A stretch of DNA of 64,000 nt, from NCBI GenBank assembly GCA_910575555.1, contig CAJTFX010000009.1, positions 117,594 to 181,593 on the forward strand, written 5' to 3'. The notes below the pieces were generated by a model, which was not told where the DNA came from, did no database searches, and worked only from the letters and a program-made list of their open reading frames with translations. Below are positions 1 through 10,332 of this stretch, in pieces (positions within the stretch are counted from its first letter, which is position 1; every line of letters begins with the position of its first letter). The position numbers and the translations under genes are program-made. This DNA is from Lachnospiraceae bacterium (GTDB taxonomy: Bacteria > Bacillota > Clostridia > Lachnospirales > Lachnospiraceae).

Positions 1-160
1 TCCCTTCCACGGCTTCTGTAATATCTCCCAGGATATTTTTACCGCCGTCCTGGGTTCTGGTTGGGATTTCCCAGGTATCCAGCAAATCCCCATTGGTCTG
101 GAAAAGGCCCATCTTTACCGTTGTGCCGCCTATATCCACTCCAAACGCATATTTTTTCAT
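1..160 (-). CDS. ROK-family sugar kinase (glucokinase-like), N-terminus only
   Basis: Only the first 53 codons lie in the window; the rest runs off the left edge. The start is the ATG at 160, read leftward. The protein opens MKKYAFGVDIGGTTVKMG, the N-terminal phosphate-binding DxGGTxxK signature of ROK-family kinases, which phosphorylate glucose or other hexoses with ATP in the cytosol. It is followed 28 bp upstream by a sugar-phosphate isomerase on the same strand, so the two may be co-transcribed as a carbohydrate-use unit. Substrate cannot be told from this fragment; glucokinase, allokinase or N-acetylmannosamine kinase are all possible. Confidence 0.8.
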   Translation of the reverse strand, partial: MKKYAFGVDIGGTTVKMGLFQTNGDLLDTWEIPTRTQDGGKNILGDITEAVEG

Positions 161-188
161 CCCTCTGATTCCTTTCCTGTCAGTTTCT

Positions 189-1103
189 TTAAATTACAAA
201 ATTCCTCAGATATCTGGCGCTCAAAATTACTGCTTTTTTTGCATCCTCCAGACTTCCTTCAAAGGCTTTGTCCTCCACCTCAATGCAGGTGTATCCCTGA
301 TAACCGATGTCTGTCAGGGCCGACACATATCTGCCCCAGTCCACATCGCCCAGTCCCGGAAGTTTGGGAGACATGTAGGTGAGAGGCGTGGCCATAATTC
401 CCACATCCTTCAGTTTGTCCTGATATACCTTGATATCTTTATAATGCACATGGAAAATCTTATCCTTAAATTCATACAGCGGTTTGATATAATCAATTTG
501 CTGCCATATAAAATGCGAGGGATCGTAATTGATTCCAAAATTCGGGCTGTCTAAAATCTCAAAAACCTTTCGCCAGATGGCGGGAGTTGTCATCAAATTC
601 TGTCCCCCCGGCCACTCGTCGTCTGTAAACAGCATCGGACAGTTTTCGATGCCGATTCTTACCTTCTTCTCCTCTGCATACTTGACAATGGGCGGCCATA
701 CCTCTTTCACAAGCTCCAGATTTTCTTCTACGGTTTTCTTGGGATCTCTTCCCACAAATGTGGTAATCATATTCACATCCAACAGAACGGAAGCGTCAAT
801 CAGCTTATAAATGTGAGCGATGTAGCTCTGCCTTTTTTCCAGATCCGGGTCCAGTGTGTTGGGATAGTATGCAAGGGAAGAAATTTCCACGCCTTTCTCC
901 CTGCAGTAAGATTTGATTTCTTCCGCCTTTTCTTCTGTCAGATTCGCTGCGTCAATGTGGCTGACCCCTGCGTATCTTCTCTGTGCGCCTCCCTGGGGCC
1001 AGCATGCCACTTCCAGGCATTCCAGACCGTTCTCCGCTGCAAAATCCACCACTTCTTCAAAATTCATACCATCGCAGATTGCCGTAATAAATCCTAACTT
1101 CAT
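189..1103 (-). CDS. Sugar phosphate isomerase/epimerase (xylose-isomerase-like TIM barrel)
   Basis: This 304-aa protein has the AP-endonuclease-2/xylose-isomerase TIM-barrel pattern: MKLGFITA at the start, an EN motif (GIENCP, near residue 150), NYDPSHF near residue 194 and HVHYKD near residue 220, which supply the usual metal-binding Glu, Asp and His residues. Family members isomerise or epimerise sugars or inositol derivatives in the cytosol. A good ribosome site (GGAGAAAAC) precedes the ATG at 1103. The gene lies just upstream of a ROK sugar kinase on the same strand, so a sugar catabolic role is likely. The exact substrate is not recognisable. Confidence 0.8.
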   Translation of the reverse strand: MKLGFITAICDGMNFEEVVDFAAENGLECLEVACWPQGGAQRRYAGVSHIDAANLTEEKAEEIKSYCREKGVEISSLAYYPNTLDPDLEKRQSYIAHIYKLIDASVLLDVNMITTFVGRDPKKTVEENLELVKEVWPPIVKYAEEKKVRIGIENCPMLFTDDEWPGGQNLMTTPAIWRKVFEILDSPNFGINYDPSHFIWQQIDYIKPLYEFKDKIFHVHYKDIKVYQDKLKDVGIMATPLTYMSPKLPGLGDVDWGRYVSALTDIGYQGYTCIEVEDKAFEGSLEDAKKAVILSARYLRNFVI

Positions 1104-1232
1104 AACTGTTTTCTCCTTTCCATGGGTTCTTCTTTGTATCCTTATTATAAAACCTCACCGTTTGGGCCGCTTCTCTGTACATGTCTGTTTTCTGGCAAAA
1201 AAATGACTTTTTCATATCACTTATTTCCAAAA

Positions 1233-1261
1233 GGTCAAAAATTAATGTATGATTTTTGACC
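1233..1261. promoter_or_regulatory. Perfect 10-bp inverted repeat, probable operator
   Basis: GGTCAAAAAT at 1233-1242 is mirrored exactly by ATTTTTGACC at 1252-1261 with a 9-bp centre. It lies in the 346-bp divergent gap between the isomerase and asnA. It has the form of a dimeric repressor site; the binding protein is unknown. A TATAAT on the minus strand near 1145 may be the -10 of the isomerase gene. Confidence 0.4.
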
Positions 1262-1347
1262 CTGGGCGGAACCGGAAAATTTTGACGTCCATTCATTCCT
1301 CCGGAAAACAAAAGAAAATTATTTTTTCGCAATCTTTATTTTCTTTC

Positions 1348-1376
1348 TTGAAAAATCAGATTCACAGGCATATAAT
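1348..1376 (+). promoter_or_regulatory. Sigma-A promoter of asnA
   Basis: TTGAAA (1348-1353), a 17-bp spacer and TATAAT (1371-1376) lie upstream of asnA. Transcription would start near 1383 and give a leader of about 65 nt containing a short GCAGCA/TGCTGC hairpin. No T-box sequence was seen in the leader. Confidence 0.65.
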
Positions 1377-1449
1377 TGATACCGAAAAAGAAACTGCAGC
1401 AGAGCGCTTATCAGAACTGCTGCAAAAACAGAAATTAGAAGGAGAAACT

Positions 1450-2460
1450 ATGGAACATTTAATCATACCCGACAACTACCGGCCGGAGCTTGACCTCCAC
1501 GACACGCAGATTGCCATTAAAACGGTGAAAGACTTTTTCCAGAATCTTCTGGCTGAACGGCTGAACCTGCAGCGTGTGTCCGCTCCCCTGTTTGTGGACC
1601 CCGCTTCCGGTTTGAATGACAACTTAAACGGCGTGGAGCGGCCGGTCACCTTCGGCATCAAAGAGCAGGGAGAAAAGACGGCGGAAATTGTCCACTCTCT
1701 TGCCAAGTGGAAACGCTATGCGCTGAAGAAATACGGTTTTGCCATGGGAGAAGGGCTTTACACCGATATGAACGCCATCCGGCGGGATGAAGTGACAGAC
1801 AATATCCATTCTATTTTTGTGGATCAGTGGGATTGGGAAAAAGTGATTTCCAAAGCGGATCGAAACCTGGACTATCTGAAGGAAACGGTGAAAAACGTCT
1901 ATAAGGTGCTTCGGAAAACAGAGAAATACATGGCGATCCGCTACGATTACATAGAAGAAATTCTTCCGCCGGACATCTTCTTTATCACCACCCGGGAACT
2001 GGAAGAAAAATACCCGGAGCATACCCCCAAGGAGCGGGAGCTTCTGATTTCCAGGGAAAAGGGAGCGGTATGCATTATGCAGATTGGAGATAAACTGGCG
2101 TCGGGAGAACCCCACGACGGCCGTGCGCCGGACTATGACGATTGGGCGCTGAATGCAGATATTGTGGTGTATTATCCGGTACTGGACATTGCCCTGGAGC
2201 TTTCCTCCATGGGTATCCGCGTGGACCAGACGTCTCTGTCAGAACAGCTTGAAAAAGCAGGATGCCAAAAACGGGCCGAACTGCCCTTCCAGAAAGCCAT
2301 TCTGCTGGGGGAACTTCCCTTTACCATCGGAGGCGGCATCGGACAGTCCCGGATTTGTATGTTTTTCCTGAGAAAAGCGCATATCGGAGAGGTACAGTCC
2401 TCTCTCTGGAAAGAGGAAATTGTAAAAGAAACGGAAAAACATGGGATTCCTTTGCTGTAA
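1450..2460 (+). CDS. asnA: Aspartate--ammonia ligase (asparagine synthetase A)
   Basis: AsnA makes asparagine from aspartate, ammonia and ATP with release of AMP and pyrophosphate. The 336-aa length fits the family. Recognisable blocks include the N-terminal QIAIKTVKDFF helix, RVSAPLF, the GLNDNLNGVERPV segment, the EAL-like YTDMNAIRRDE block and a C-terminal GGGIGQSR motif typical of class II aminoacyl-tRNA-synthetase-like folds. The reading frame stays open upstream, but the ATG at 1450 follows a clear GAAGGAGA ribosome site and begins at the conserved N-terminus. The neighbouring glnA and dap genes place it in an amino-acid and nitrogen metabolism block. Confidence 0.95.
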   Translation: MEHLIIPDNYRPELDLHDTQIAIKTVKDFFQNLLAERLNLQRVSAPLFVDPASGLNDNLNGVERPVTFGIKEQGEKTAEIVHSLAKWKRYALKKYGFAMGEGLYTDMNAIRRDEVTDNIHSIFVDQWDWEKVISKADRNLDYLKETVKNVYKVLRKTEKYMAIRYDYIEEILPPDIFFITTRELEEKYPEHTPKERELLISREKGAVCIMQIGDKLASGEPHDGRAPDYDDWALNADIVVYYPVLDIALELSSMGIRVDQTSLSEQLEKAGCQKRAELPFQKAILLGELPFTIGGGIGQSRICMFFLRKAHIGEVQSSLWKEEIVKETEKHGIPLL

Positions 2461-2502
2461 TTAAAACATTTCCCGGAATTGTTGTTTTGAGAACCAAAAG
2501 AA

Positions 2503-2580
2503 GGGCTGCCGCCTTAAGAAATACAACTGCAAGATATTGTATATTGTATCTTGTATGTTTACTTCTTAAGGCGGCAGCCC
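2503..2580. terminator. 18-bp inverted repeat between convergent asnA and dapL
   Basis: The 18-bp arm at 2503-2520 is repeated exactly in reverse complement at 2563-2580 with a 42-bp AT-rich loop. It sits between the ends of asnA (+) and dapL (-), so it probably ends transcription from both sides. The T-run is poor on either strand, which is unusual for an intrinsic terminator. Confidence 0.6.
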
Positions 2581-2597
2581 CTTCTCCTGTACCGCCG

Positions 2598-3812
2598 TCA
2601 AATGGCCCTGATTCTCTCTAACGCCGCCAGGGTATTCTCATAACTTCCAAATGCAGTCAGCCGGAAATATCCTTCGCCGCTGGGCCCGAACCCGGCTCCG
2701 GGAGTTCCCACCACATTGGCCTGCTCCAGTAAATAATCAAAGAACTCCCAGGATGTCATCTGATCCGGGGTTTTCAGCCAGATATAGGGGGCATTGACCC
2801 CGCCGAACACGGTGTATCCCGCCTCTTTCAGCCCGTTCTTGATGGCGGCTGCATTATTCATATAATAGGCCACCTGCTCCTTTAACTGGGCTTTTCCCTG
2901 GGGACTGTAGGTAGCTTCCCCTGCCCGCTGCACAATATACGGCGCCCCGTTGAACTTGGTTCCGTGACGGCGGGCCCACATGCTGTTTAAAGAAACCTCC
3001 CCGCATTTCAATTCTTTGGGAACTACGGTATATCCCAGGCGCACGCCGGTAAAGCCTGCATTTTTGGAATAGCTCTTTAACTCAATGGCGCAGTGTTTTG
3101 CCCCCTGGCATTCATAGATGGAATGGGCCACATCCGGTTCCGAGATATAAGCCTCATAAGCTGCATCGTAGATAATCACCGCTCCCTCCCGGCTGGCATA
3201 ATCCACCCATTCCTGAAGCTGCGCTTTCGTAATGGTGGTGCCCGTTGGGTTATTGGGCAGACACAGGTAAATCAAATCCGGCGTTTCTTTGGGAAATTCC
3301 GGCACAAAATTATTTTCCATGGTGCAGGGCATGTAAATCACATTGCTCCAGGTTTCAGTATTCGCATCATACGTTCCGGTTCTTCCTGCCATAACGTTGG
3401 AATCCACATACACCGGATAAACCGGGTCGCAGACTGCAATCCGGTTGTCCGGCCCGAAAATTTCCTGGATATTGGCCGAATCGCTTTTGGCTCCGTCAGA
3501 AACAAAAATCTCATCCGCGGAAATTTTACACCCTCTGGATTTATAATCATGCTCTGCAATGGCATTTCTCAAGAATTCATAGCCCAAATCCGGCGCATAT
3601 CCCCGGAAAGTGTCTGCATTTCCCATTTCGTCCACGGCTTTGTGCATGGCTTCAATCACTGCCGGCGCCAGAGGCTTTGTCACATCGCCGATTCCCAGGC
3701 GGATGATCTCTTTTCCCGGATTGGCCGCTGTATAGGCAGATACTTTCTTTGCAATGGCGCTGAAAAGGTAGCTGCCGGGTAATTTCTGATAATTCTCGTT
3801 GATTTTAAACAT
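2598..3812 (-). CDS. dapL: LL-diaminopimelate aminotransferase
   Basis: DapL converts tetrahydrodipicolinate directly to LL-diaminopimelate with glutamate as amino donor, the short DAP/lysine route used by many Clostridia. It is a fold-type I PLP enzyme of about 404 residues: [17 protein letters not shown] start, NNPTGTTI in the middle, and the [14 protein letters not shown] segment containing the PLP lysine. The frame is open further upstream from a GTG at 3836, but the ATG at 3812 has an AAGGGAT ribosome site and matches the family N-terminus. It follows dapF by 23 bp on the same strand, so the pair supplies meso-DAP for wall and lysine synthesis. Confidence 0.95.
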   Translation of the reverse strand: MFKINENYQKLPGSYLFSAIAKKVSAYTAANPGKEIIRLGIGDVTKPLAPAVIEAMHKAVDEMGNADTFRGYAPDLGYEFLRNAIAEHDYKSRGCKISADEIFVSDGAKSDSANIQEIFGPDNRIAVCDPVYPVYVDSNVMAGRTGTYDANTETWSNVIYMPCTMENNFVPEFPKETPDLIYLCLPNNPTGTTITKAQLQEWVDYASREGAVIIYDAAYEAYISEPDVAHSIYECQGAKHCAIELKSYSKNAGFTGVRLGYTVVPKELKCGEVSLNSMWARRHGTKFNGAPYIVQRAGEATYSPQGKAQLKEQVAYYMNNAAAIKNGLKEAGYTVFGGVNAPYIWLKTPDQMTSWEFFDYLLEQANVVGTPGAGFGPSGEGYFRLTAFGSYENTLAALERIRAI

Positions 3813-3835
3813 GGATGATCCCTTCTTTCTTTTCA

Positions 3836-4720
3836 CTATAAATCACTGGGAAGTATCACTTCGCCGTCAAATACGGTGGCTGCCGGGCCTGTCATATACA
3901 CCGGTTCCCTGCCGCCTTCCCAGTTAATATGCAAATCGCCGCCTAAAAGCTGTACCGTTACGTCATGATCTGTTTTTTCATTGAGGATCGCCGCCACAGC
4001 AGTGGCGCAGGCGCCGGTTCCACAGGCCAAGGTCTCTCCGCTACCCCGCTCCCAGACCCGCATCCGCAGGGTATGCCTGTCAATGATATTGACAAATTCC
4101 GTATTGATCCGCTGGGGAAACCGGGGATGATTCTCAAAAGAAGGGCCGATTGTTTCCAAATCAAGATCCCTGACATCCTTTTCCATAAAAATCACACAAT
4201 GGGGATTTCCCATGGAAACACAGGTCATCTGATATATGTTTCCGTTCACTTCCAGAGGGACATGAACGGCCGTCTCCTCTGCCGGGCCCGATTTTTCCGG
4301 CGATTCATTATGGCTTTGGGGAAGCACCGGAATCTTTTCCGGGGACAGCTCCGGGGAACCCATATTTACTTTTACCAGGGATACTTTGCCGTTTTCCACG
4401 GTCAAATCCAGTTCCTTAATCCCTGCCAGAGTTTCCACCTGAATCCTGGTTTTATCTGTCAGGCCGTAATCATAGACGTATTTTGCCACACAGCGGATGC
4501 CGTTTCCGCACATCTCGCCCCGGGAACCGTCCGCATTGTACATGGCCATTTCAACATCTGCTTTTTCCGACGGCTTTATTAAAATCAATCCGTCCGAACC
4601 CACTCCGAAATGCCTGTCGCTGACATATTTCGCGGTCTCCTCCGGACAGGCCACTTCCTCGTTGAAACAGTTTACATAGACATAATCATTTCCAATCCCG
4701 TGCATTTTCGTAAATTTCAC
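3836..4720 (-). CDS. dapF: Diaminopimelate epimerase
   Basis: DapF converts LL- to meso-diaminopimelate by a two-cysteine racemisation. Both catalytic cysteines are present: one in MCGNGIRC (about residue 71) and one in ACGTGACA near residue 226. The protein begins [13 protein letters not shown] when read from the GTG at 4720. That start is 7 nt from a strong AGGAGG, whereas the in-frame GTG at 4726 is only 1 nt from it, so 4720 is preferred. An extra acidic and proline-rich stretch of about 20 residues (around 140-160) is inserted relative to short homologues. It is probably co-transcribed with dapL downstream. Confidence 0.95.
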   Translation of the reverse strand: MKFTKMHGIGNDYVYVNCFNEEVACPEETAKYVSDRHFGVGSDGLILIKPSEKADVEMAMYNADGSRGEMCGNGIRCVAKYVYDYGLTDKTRIQVETLAGIKELDLTVENGKVSLVKVNMGSPELSPEKIPVLPQSHNESPEKSGPAEETAVHVPLEVNGNIYQMTCVSMGNPHCVIFMEKDVRDLDLETIGPSFENHPRFPQRINTEFVNIIDRHTLRMRVWERGSGETLACGTGACATAVAAILNEKTDHDVTVQLLGGDLHINWEGGREPVYMTGPAATVFDGEVILPSDL

Positions 4721-4731
4721 AGACACGCCTC

Positions 4732-5292
4732 CTATTCTTCTTTTGAATTCTGCATCATCTGCAGAATCATTTCTGCCGTTTCAGACAGCCCTGTGCCGCT
4801 GTCCATACTTATTTTCTGGATATACCGGTGGGCTTCCTCTTCTGTTATCTGTTTTCTTTCCATTAAAAGCTCCTTGGCGTCCTGGATGATCCGCTTCTCT
4901 TCTTCGCTCCGCTCCCGCCGCCGGAATTTCCGCTTCTGCTTCCTTTTTTCTATGGAACAGGATATCTGTTCCACAGCGCTGACCAGCTCATGGACTTTGA
5001 AAGGCATGGTCAGGCACATCAGATGTTCCATGTCCGGTTCTTCCCAGAAATCGGGAGAAGCTATCACAAGCATTTCAAAGCTGTCCGGCAAGTAATCCCG
5101 CAGCTGCTGATACATCATGTCCGAAAGCCTGCAGGCACAGATCACAAGCCCCTCTTCCAACAGCTCCGCATGCTGCAGAACCTGGGCTCCTGCCGTGCAC
5201 AGCGCACTGACCGAAAACCCGTTTTTCACTAAAATATTTTTTATCTTTTTCCCAATTTCCATTCTTGGGAATGCTGCAATTACAGGAACCAA
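4732..5292 (-). CDS. ANTAR-domain regulator with degenerate receiver domain
   Basis: The C-terminal 60 residues (SEEEKRIIQDAKELLMER...EEAHRYIQ) form an ANTAR domain, which binds paired RNA hairpins to block termination. The N-terminal 115 residues resemble a response-regulator receiver, but the usual phosphoacceptor stretch reads VICACRLSD with no aspartate at the expected strand end, so phosphorylation looks unlikely. The gene is immediately downstream of glnA (18 bp), an arrangement common in Clostridia, where such proteins are thought to tune nitrogen genes. The length of 186 aa fits. Its RNA target is not identified here. Confidence 0.85.
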   Translation of the reverse strand: MVPVIAAFPRMEIGKKIKNILVKNGFSVSALCTAGAQVLQHAELLEEGLVICACRLSDMMYQQLRDYLPDSFEMLVIASPDFWEEPDMEHLMCLTMPFKVHELVSAVEQISCSIEKRKQKRKFRRRERSEEEKRIIQDAKELLMERKQITEEEAHRYIQKISMDSGTGLSETAEMILQMMQNSKEE

Positions 5293-5310
5293 AACACTTC
5301 CTCCCGGGAA

Positions 5311-6642
5311 CTATATTTTGTAGAGATAATGACTGATTTCCCAGTCTGTCACCTGTTCCCGGTATGCTTCCCACTCCGCTTCTTTTGCCTCTGCATATTT
5401 TTCCGCAATATGAGCGCCCAATACGCTGCAGATAAACCCATCTTTTTTCAGTTCCTTCACTGCTTCGTGGAGATTAGAAGGCAGCTCCTTAATCTGCAGC
5501 CTTTCCCGTTCTGCTTTTTCCATATGGAAAATATTGGACTGCACCGGAGCCGGGGGATTCTGTTTACACCGGATGCCGTCAAGTCCTGCCGCAAGGCACA
5601 CAGACAGGGCCAGATAGGGATTTGCCGCAGGATCAGGGCACCGAAGCTCCACACGGGTGGCTTCTCCTCTTGCCGCCGGAATCCGAATCAGAGGGCTTCG
5701 GTTGGTGGCCGACCATGCAATATACACAGGCGCCTCGTATCCCGGCACCAGCCGTTTATAGGAATTCACCAGAGGATTGGTGATTGCCGTAATTCCCTGC
5801 ATATGCTTCATTAATCCGCCGATAAAATAATAGGCTTCCCGGCTTAATCCCAGTTCATCGGAGGAATCGTTGAAAATGTTTTTTCCGTCTTTTGACACAG
5901 ACATATTGATGTGCATACCAGAACCGTTTACCCCGTATTTGGGTTTCGGCATAAAACTTGCGAACAGTCCGAACCGCTTTGCAATGGTTTTGACCGCCAG
6001 TTTAAAAGTCATAATATTGTCTGCCGTCGCCAGACCCTCGCCGTAGCGGAAATCGATCTCATGCTGGGCCGGGGCCACCTCATGATGGGATGCCTCAATC
6101 TCAAATCCCATTTCCTCTAACGTCAGCACCATATCACGTCTTGCATTTTCTCCCAAATCCACCGGCCCCAAGTCAAAATATCCCGCCCGCTCATGGGTCA
6201 GCGTGGTAGGGCACCCGTCCTCATCAGTGTGAAACAGGAAAAATTCACATTCCGGCCCCACGTCAAACTGATATCCCAGTTCTGCCGCCTGCGCCAGTGT
6301 TTTCTTTAAAATATATCTGGGATCTCCTTCAAAAGGCGTTCCGTCCGGCCGGTAAATGTCGCAGATCACCCGGGCCACTTTTCCCTGCTGGGGCCGCCAG
6401 GGGAAAATTGCAAAGGTGTCAAGATCCGGATGCAAATACATATCCGACTCTTCAATGCGCACAAATCCCTCAATGGAAGATCCGTCAAACATGCACTGGT
6501 TATTCAGCGCCTTTTTCAGCTGGCTTTTGGTAATCGCCACATTTTTCAACGTTCCGAACATATCTGTAAACTGCAGACGGATAAATTCCACGTCCTCTTC
6601 TTCCACCATCCGTACAATATCCTGCTTCGTGTATCTGCTCAT
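5311..6642 (-). CDS. glnA: Glutamine synthetase type I
   Basis: GlnA makes glutamine from glutamate, ammonia and ATP as a cytosolic dodecamer. At 443 aa this is the short GSI-alpha form. Seen features: the N-terminal beta-grasp ([15 protein letters not shown]), [10 protein letters not shown], the GPECEFFLF metal-binding block, [22 protein letters not shown] and the [13 protein letters not shown] block. The adenylylation-site tyrosine region of the beta type is absent, as expected. It has its own strong promoter and is followed by an ANTAR regulator, so feedback and RNA-level control are likely. Confidence 0.97.
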   Translation of the reverse strand: MSRYTKQDIVRMVEEEDVEFIRLQFTDMFGTLKNVAITKSQLKKALNNQCMFDGSSIEGFVRIEESDMYLHPDLDTFAIFPWRPQQGKVARVICDIYRPDGTPFEGDPRYILKKTLAQAAELGYQFDVGPECEFFLFHTDEDGCPTTLTHERAGYFDLGPVDLGENARRDMVLTLEEMGFEIEASHHEVAPAQHEIDFRYGEGLATADNIMTFKLAVKTIAKRFGLFASFMPKPKYGVNGSGMHINMSVSKDGKNIFNDSSDELGLSREAYYFIGGLMKHMQGITAITNPLVNSYKRLVPGYEAPVYIAWSATNRSPLIRIPAARGEATRVELRCPDPAANPYLALSVCLAAGLDGIRCKQNPPAPVQSNIFHMEKAERERLQIKELPSNLHEAVKELKKDGFICSVLGAHIAEKYAEAKEAEWEAYREQVTDWEISHYLYKI

Positions 6643-6689
6643 AATGCTTCACTCCTTTAATCAGGTAATATGTTACAGCCGCCATTGCT

Positions 6690-6718
6690 ATTATACGTAA
6701 TCTCTATTCAGAAGTCAA
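6690..6718 (-). promoter_or_regulatory. Sigma-A promoter of glnA
   Basis: On the minus strand TTGACT (6718-6713), a 17-bp spacer and TATAAT (6695-6690) lie about 45 nt upstream of the glnA ATG. The leader holds GTAACATATTAC, an imperfect dyad that could bind a nitrogen regulator, and then a good AAAGGAG ribosome site. Confidence 0.75.
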
Positions 6719-6736
6719 TGTTCCAGGCGGATTCCG

Positions 6737-7552
6737 TTACCGTGAGGCCGAAGGCATAACGCTGCCTGCTCCCTCTCCGTCTCGACAGAATTTCAAAACC
6801 TCTTCCCATGCCATACTGCCTCCAAACAAATCCAGCGCGCTTCCTACAGTGACATTCAGGCGGTTCTGCCCCAGCGCCTTTAACTGCTTCAAATCCTCAA
6901 AGCTTCCCACGCCTCCGGCGTATGTTATGGGAATTTTTCCCCAGCTTCCCAGCATCTTTACCAGTTCTGTTTCCACTCCCTGCGCTTTTCCCTCCACATC
7001 CACCGCATGAACCAGATATTCATCTGCGTATTTTGACAATTGCTCCAACAGAGATTGGGACAGTTTTTCTTCTGTAAATTTCTGCCACCGGTCTGTGACA
7101 ATGTAATAATCCTCTCCCTGCCTTCTGCAGCTTAAGTCCAGAACCAGATGTTCTTTTCCTACGGCTTTCTGCAGTTTATGCAGATTCTCATAATGAATGA
7201 CTCCGTTTCGGAACACATAAGAGGTAACAATTACATGGCTTGCGCCTGCGTTGAGGAACTCAGCGGCGTTCTCCGCATGAATGCCGCCTCCTGCCTGCAT
7301 CCCGCCGGGATAGGCTCTTAAAGCCTTTAAAGCCTGTTCTCTGGTGGCTTCATACCATGGGCTGTCTGCAGGATTTAAAAGTATAATATGGCCGCCCCGG
7401 ATGCCGCAGCTTTGGTACAGCCCGGCATAGAATACGCTGTCCTGTTCTGATACAAAATTTTCTTCTGCATAGCTTCCCTGATCCTTCAGGCTTCCTCCTA
7501 CAATTTGCTTTACTTTTCCATTGTGTATATCAATGCATGGCCGAAATTCCAT
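6737..7552 (-). CDS. HisA-like ProFAR isomerase, eukaryote-type
   Basis: This 271-aa TIM-barrel protein begins MEFRPCIDIHNGKVKQIVGG and contains GGIHAENAAEFL and ITYAGGVGSFEDL, the two phosphate-binding loops of phosphoribosylformimino-AICAR-ribotide isomerase. The RPCIDIHNGKVKQIVGGSL opening and overall length resemble the fungal and plant HIS6 type, which is found sporadically in Clostridia, rather than standard bacterial HisA of about 240 aa. It would catalyse the fourth step of histidine synthesis. It stands alone, upstream of glnA on the same strand and divergent from guaB, away from any other his gene in this window. Confidence 0.85.
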   Translation of the reverse strand: MEFRPCIDIHNGKVKQIVGGSLKDQGSYAEENFVSEQDSVFYAGLYQSCGIRGGHIILLNPADSPWYEATREQALKALRAYPGGMQAGGGIHAENAAEFLNAGASHVIVTSYVFRNGVIHYENLHKLQKAVGKEHLVLDLSCRRQGEDYYIVTDRWQKFTEEKLSQSLLEQLSKYADEYLVHAVDVEGKAQGVETELVKMLGSWGKIPITYAGGVGSFEDLKQLKALGQNRLNVTVGSALDLFGGSMAWEEVLKFCRDGEGAGSVMPSASR

Positions 7553-7674
7553 TTTTTCACTTCTTTCTATATTATTAATGTTAGCGTATTATTTTAACAG
7601 CAGATTTATTTTACTACAAATGACGGTTGATTGAAATGGGAAATTCGTTTTTTCAATTTTCTGTCCGCCAGTCG

Positions 7675-7703
7675 TTGACAGTTCCCTGCTTTTTTGATAA
7701 AAT
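7675..7703 (+). promoter_or_regulatory. Near-consensus sigma-A promoter of guaB
   Basis: TTGACA (7675-7680), 17-bp spacer and TAAAAT (7698-7703). Transcription would begin near 7710 and give a leader of about 50 nt before the guaB ATG at 7763. Confidence 0.8.
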
Positions 7704-7738
7704 CGTGGGAATAACACTTACACTCAAGAGCATATTGA

Positions 7739-9217
<1,479 letters not shown>

Positions 9218-9289
9218 GGGGATACTGGTTGGTATTTGGGGACGGGTGTGTATAGGCTGCAAAGCAGCGACGGGTATTTGGGGAAGGAC

Positions 9290-9356
9290 GGCAATTCAAA
9301 ACCGCCCTTCCCCACGCTACCCGGTTTGCTTAGGGGAAGGGCGGTTTTGAATTGCC
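9290..9356. repeat. 24-bp perfect inverted repeat downstream of guaB
   Basis: The arm at 9290-9313 (starting GGCAATTC, ending CTTCCCC) is exactly mirrored at 9333-9356 with a 19-bp loop. No T-run follows on either strand, so it is not a textbook terminator. Just upstream, GGTATTTGGGGA occurs twice (near 9230 and 9274). It could be a processing hairpin, a REP-like element or a small non-autonomous mobile element. Confidence 0.6.
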
Positions 9357-9475
9357 TGTGTACCGAAATACTGCTTGCATAAGATTTGGAACATGGAAGC
9401 CAGATTTTTCACGTAGTGTCTATATGAACTTCATGGATTAATGGATAATTTATTGAAACTATTAAATATTTGTTT

Positions 9476-10332
9476 TCATTTCCAATACTTCTGAACCCTT
9501 GTTTCCGCATCATTTTCTTCAAGTTTATATTTTCCCGCTATTTTTTTTATAGTTTCTGAAATAGGCAACCCTATTTCCTGACACATCTCAATCGCCGAAA
9601 TCACTGCCGCTTCTGCCGCTGCCTTTTCTGCCGCTTCCTTCTTCTCACTTTCCACATAAGCGCGCATTACCTGTTCCTCATCAAACAATGTCATCATCAT
9701 GTCAACAACCTCCTTTTCCCTGCTCTCCAGATACGCTTTCAGAACATCCCTGTCTTTACAGATATTGATTGTATTGATAACTGCTTCTCTGGTTCGCCCA
9801 TATATTTTTACCTGCTCGTCATATACCTTTGTAAAGGCGACATATTGGCTGATAATATCATTATCCTTCCCATCACCTTTACATCAATAGCACAGCCTTC
9901 CCCATTGAAAAATTCTTCTGAAAGTGAAATATATTCCGGCTTACTTACCCTTTTTCCAGTGAATATCACGTATAATTCTGGTTTTGGTACCTTCACTTTT
10001 TTACTGCCGTAAAGGTTATCATTCCTGCGTTCAAAATATTCATGGTAGGACTGTACCAGATACATCAATGCCCGTATAATAATATTCATCGTCCAGGTGG
10101 ATTGAGCCTCCGTCAGAATCATGATTTTGTCTCCTACTGTGAAGCCCAAATCATTATATCACGCATCCACTAATATATTTTTAATCGTAATGTCCTTCAG
10201 TTCATCTTCCGTAGTCTCTGTATCTTCCGGGTGAAGTGCCCTGTATAACTGTATCAGGTATTTTTTATCCTGAAATAAATTCGTAAAAACACTGTCTTTA
10301 ATAGTATATTTTGCAATATCCGTTTTTTCCAT
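9476..10332 (-). pseudogene. Broken Rpn/PD-(D/E)XK nuclease family putative transposase
   Basis: Read from the ATG at 10332, the frame encodes MEKTDIAKYTIKDSVFTN, followed by LIQLYRALHPED and the motif KIMILTEAQSTWTMN, typical of Rpn-type recombination-promoting nucleases of the PD-(D/E)XK fold. An in-frame TGA at 10159-10161 interrupts it, and a frameshift near 9860-9880 moves the rest (NDIISQYVAFTKVYDEQVKIYGRTREAVI) to another frame, ending in an alanine-rich helix and TGA at 9476. With both lesions repaired it would be about 285 aa, the normal length. It is probably a decayed mobile gene; translation of the fragments is doubtful. Confidence 0.8.

Noticed and set aside
1057..1332. 91-aa minus-strand frame between the isomerase and asnA
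   Set aside because: It overlaps the isomerase start and the intergenic inverted repeat, has no good ribosome site and no recognisable domain.
1249..1449. N-terminal extension of asnA
   Set aside because: The frame is open but covers the promoter and leader; the ribosome site and family start are at 1450.
1377..1449. T-box leader for asnA
   Set aside because: No AGGGTGGNACCGCG-like sequence or terminator was found; only a short hairpin is present.
3093..4582. Long plus-strand frames of 205-229 aa over dapL and dapF
   Set aside because: They are antisense to two well-recognised enzymes and lack start signals.
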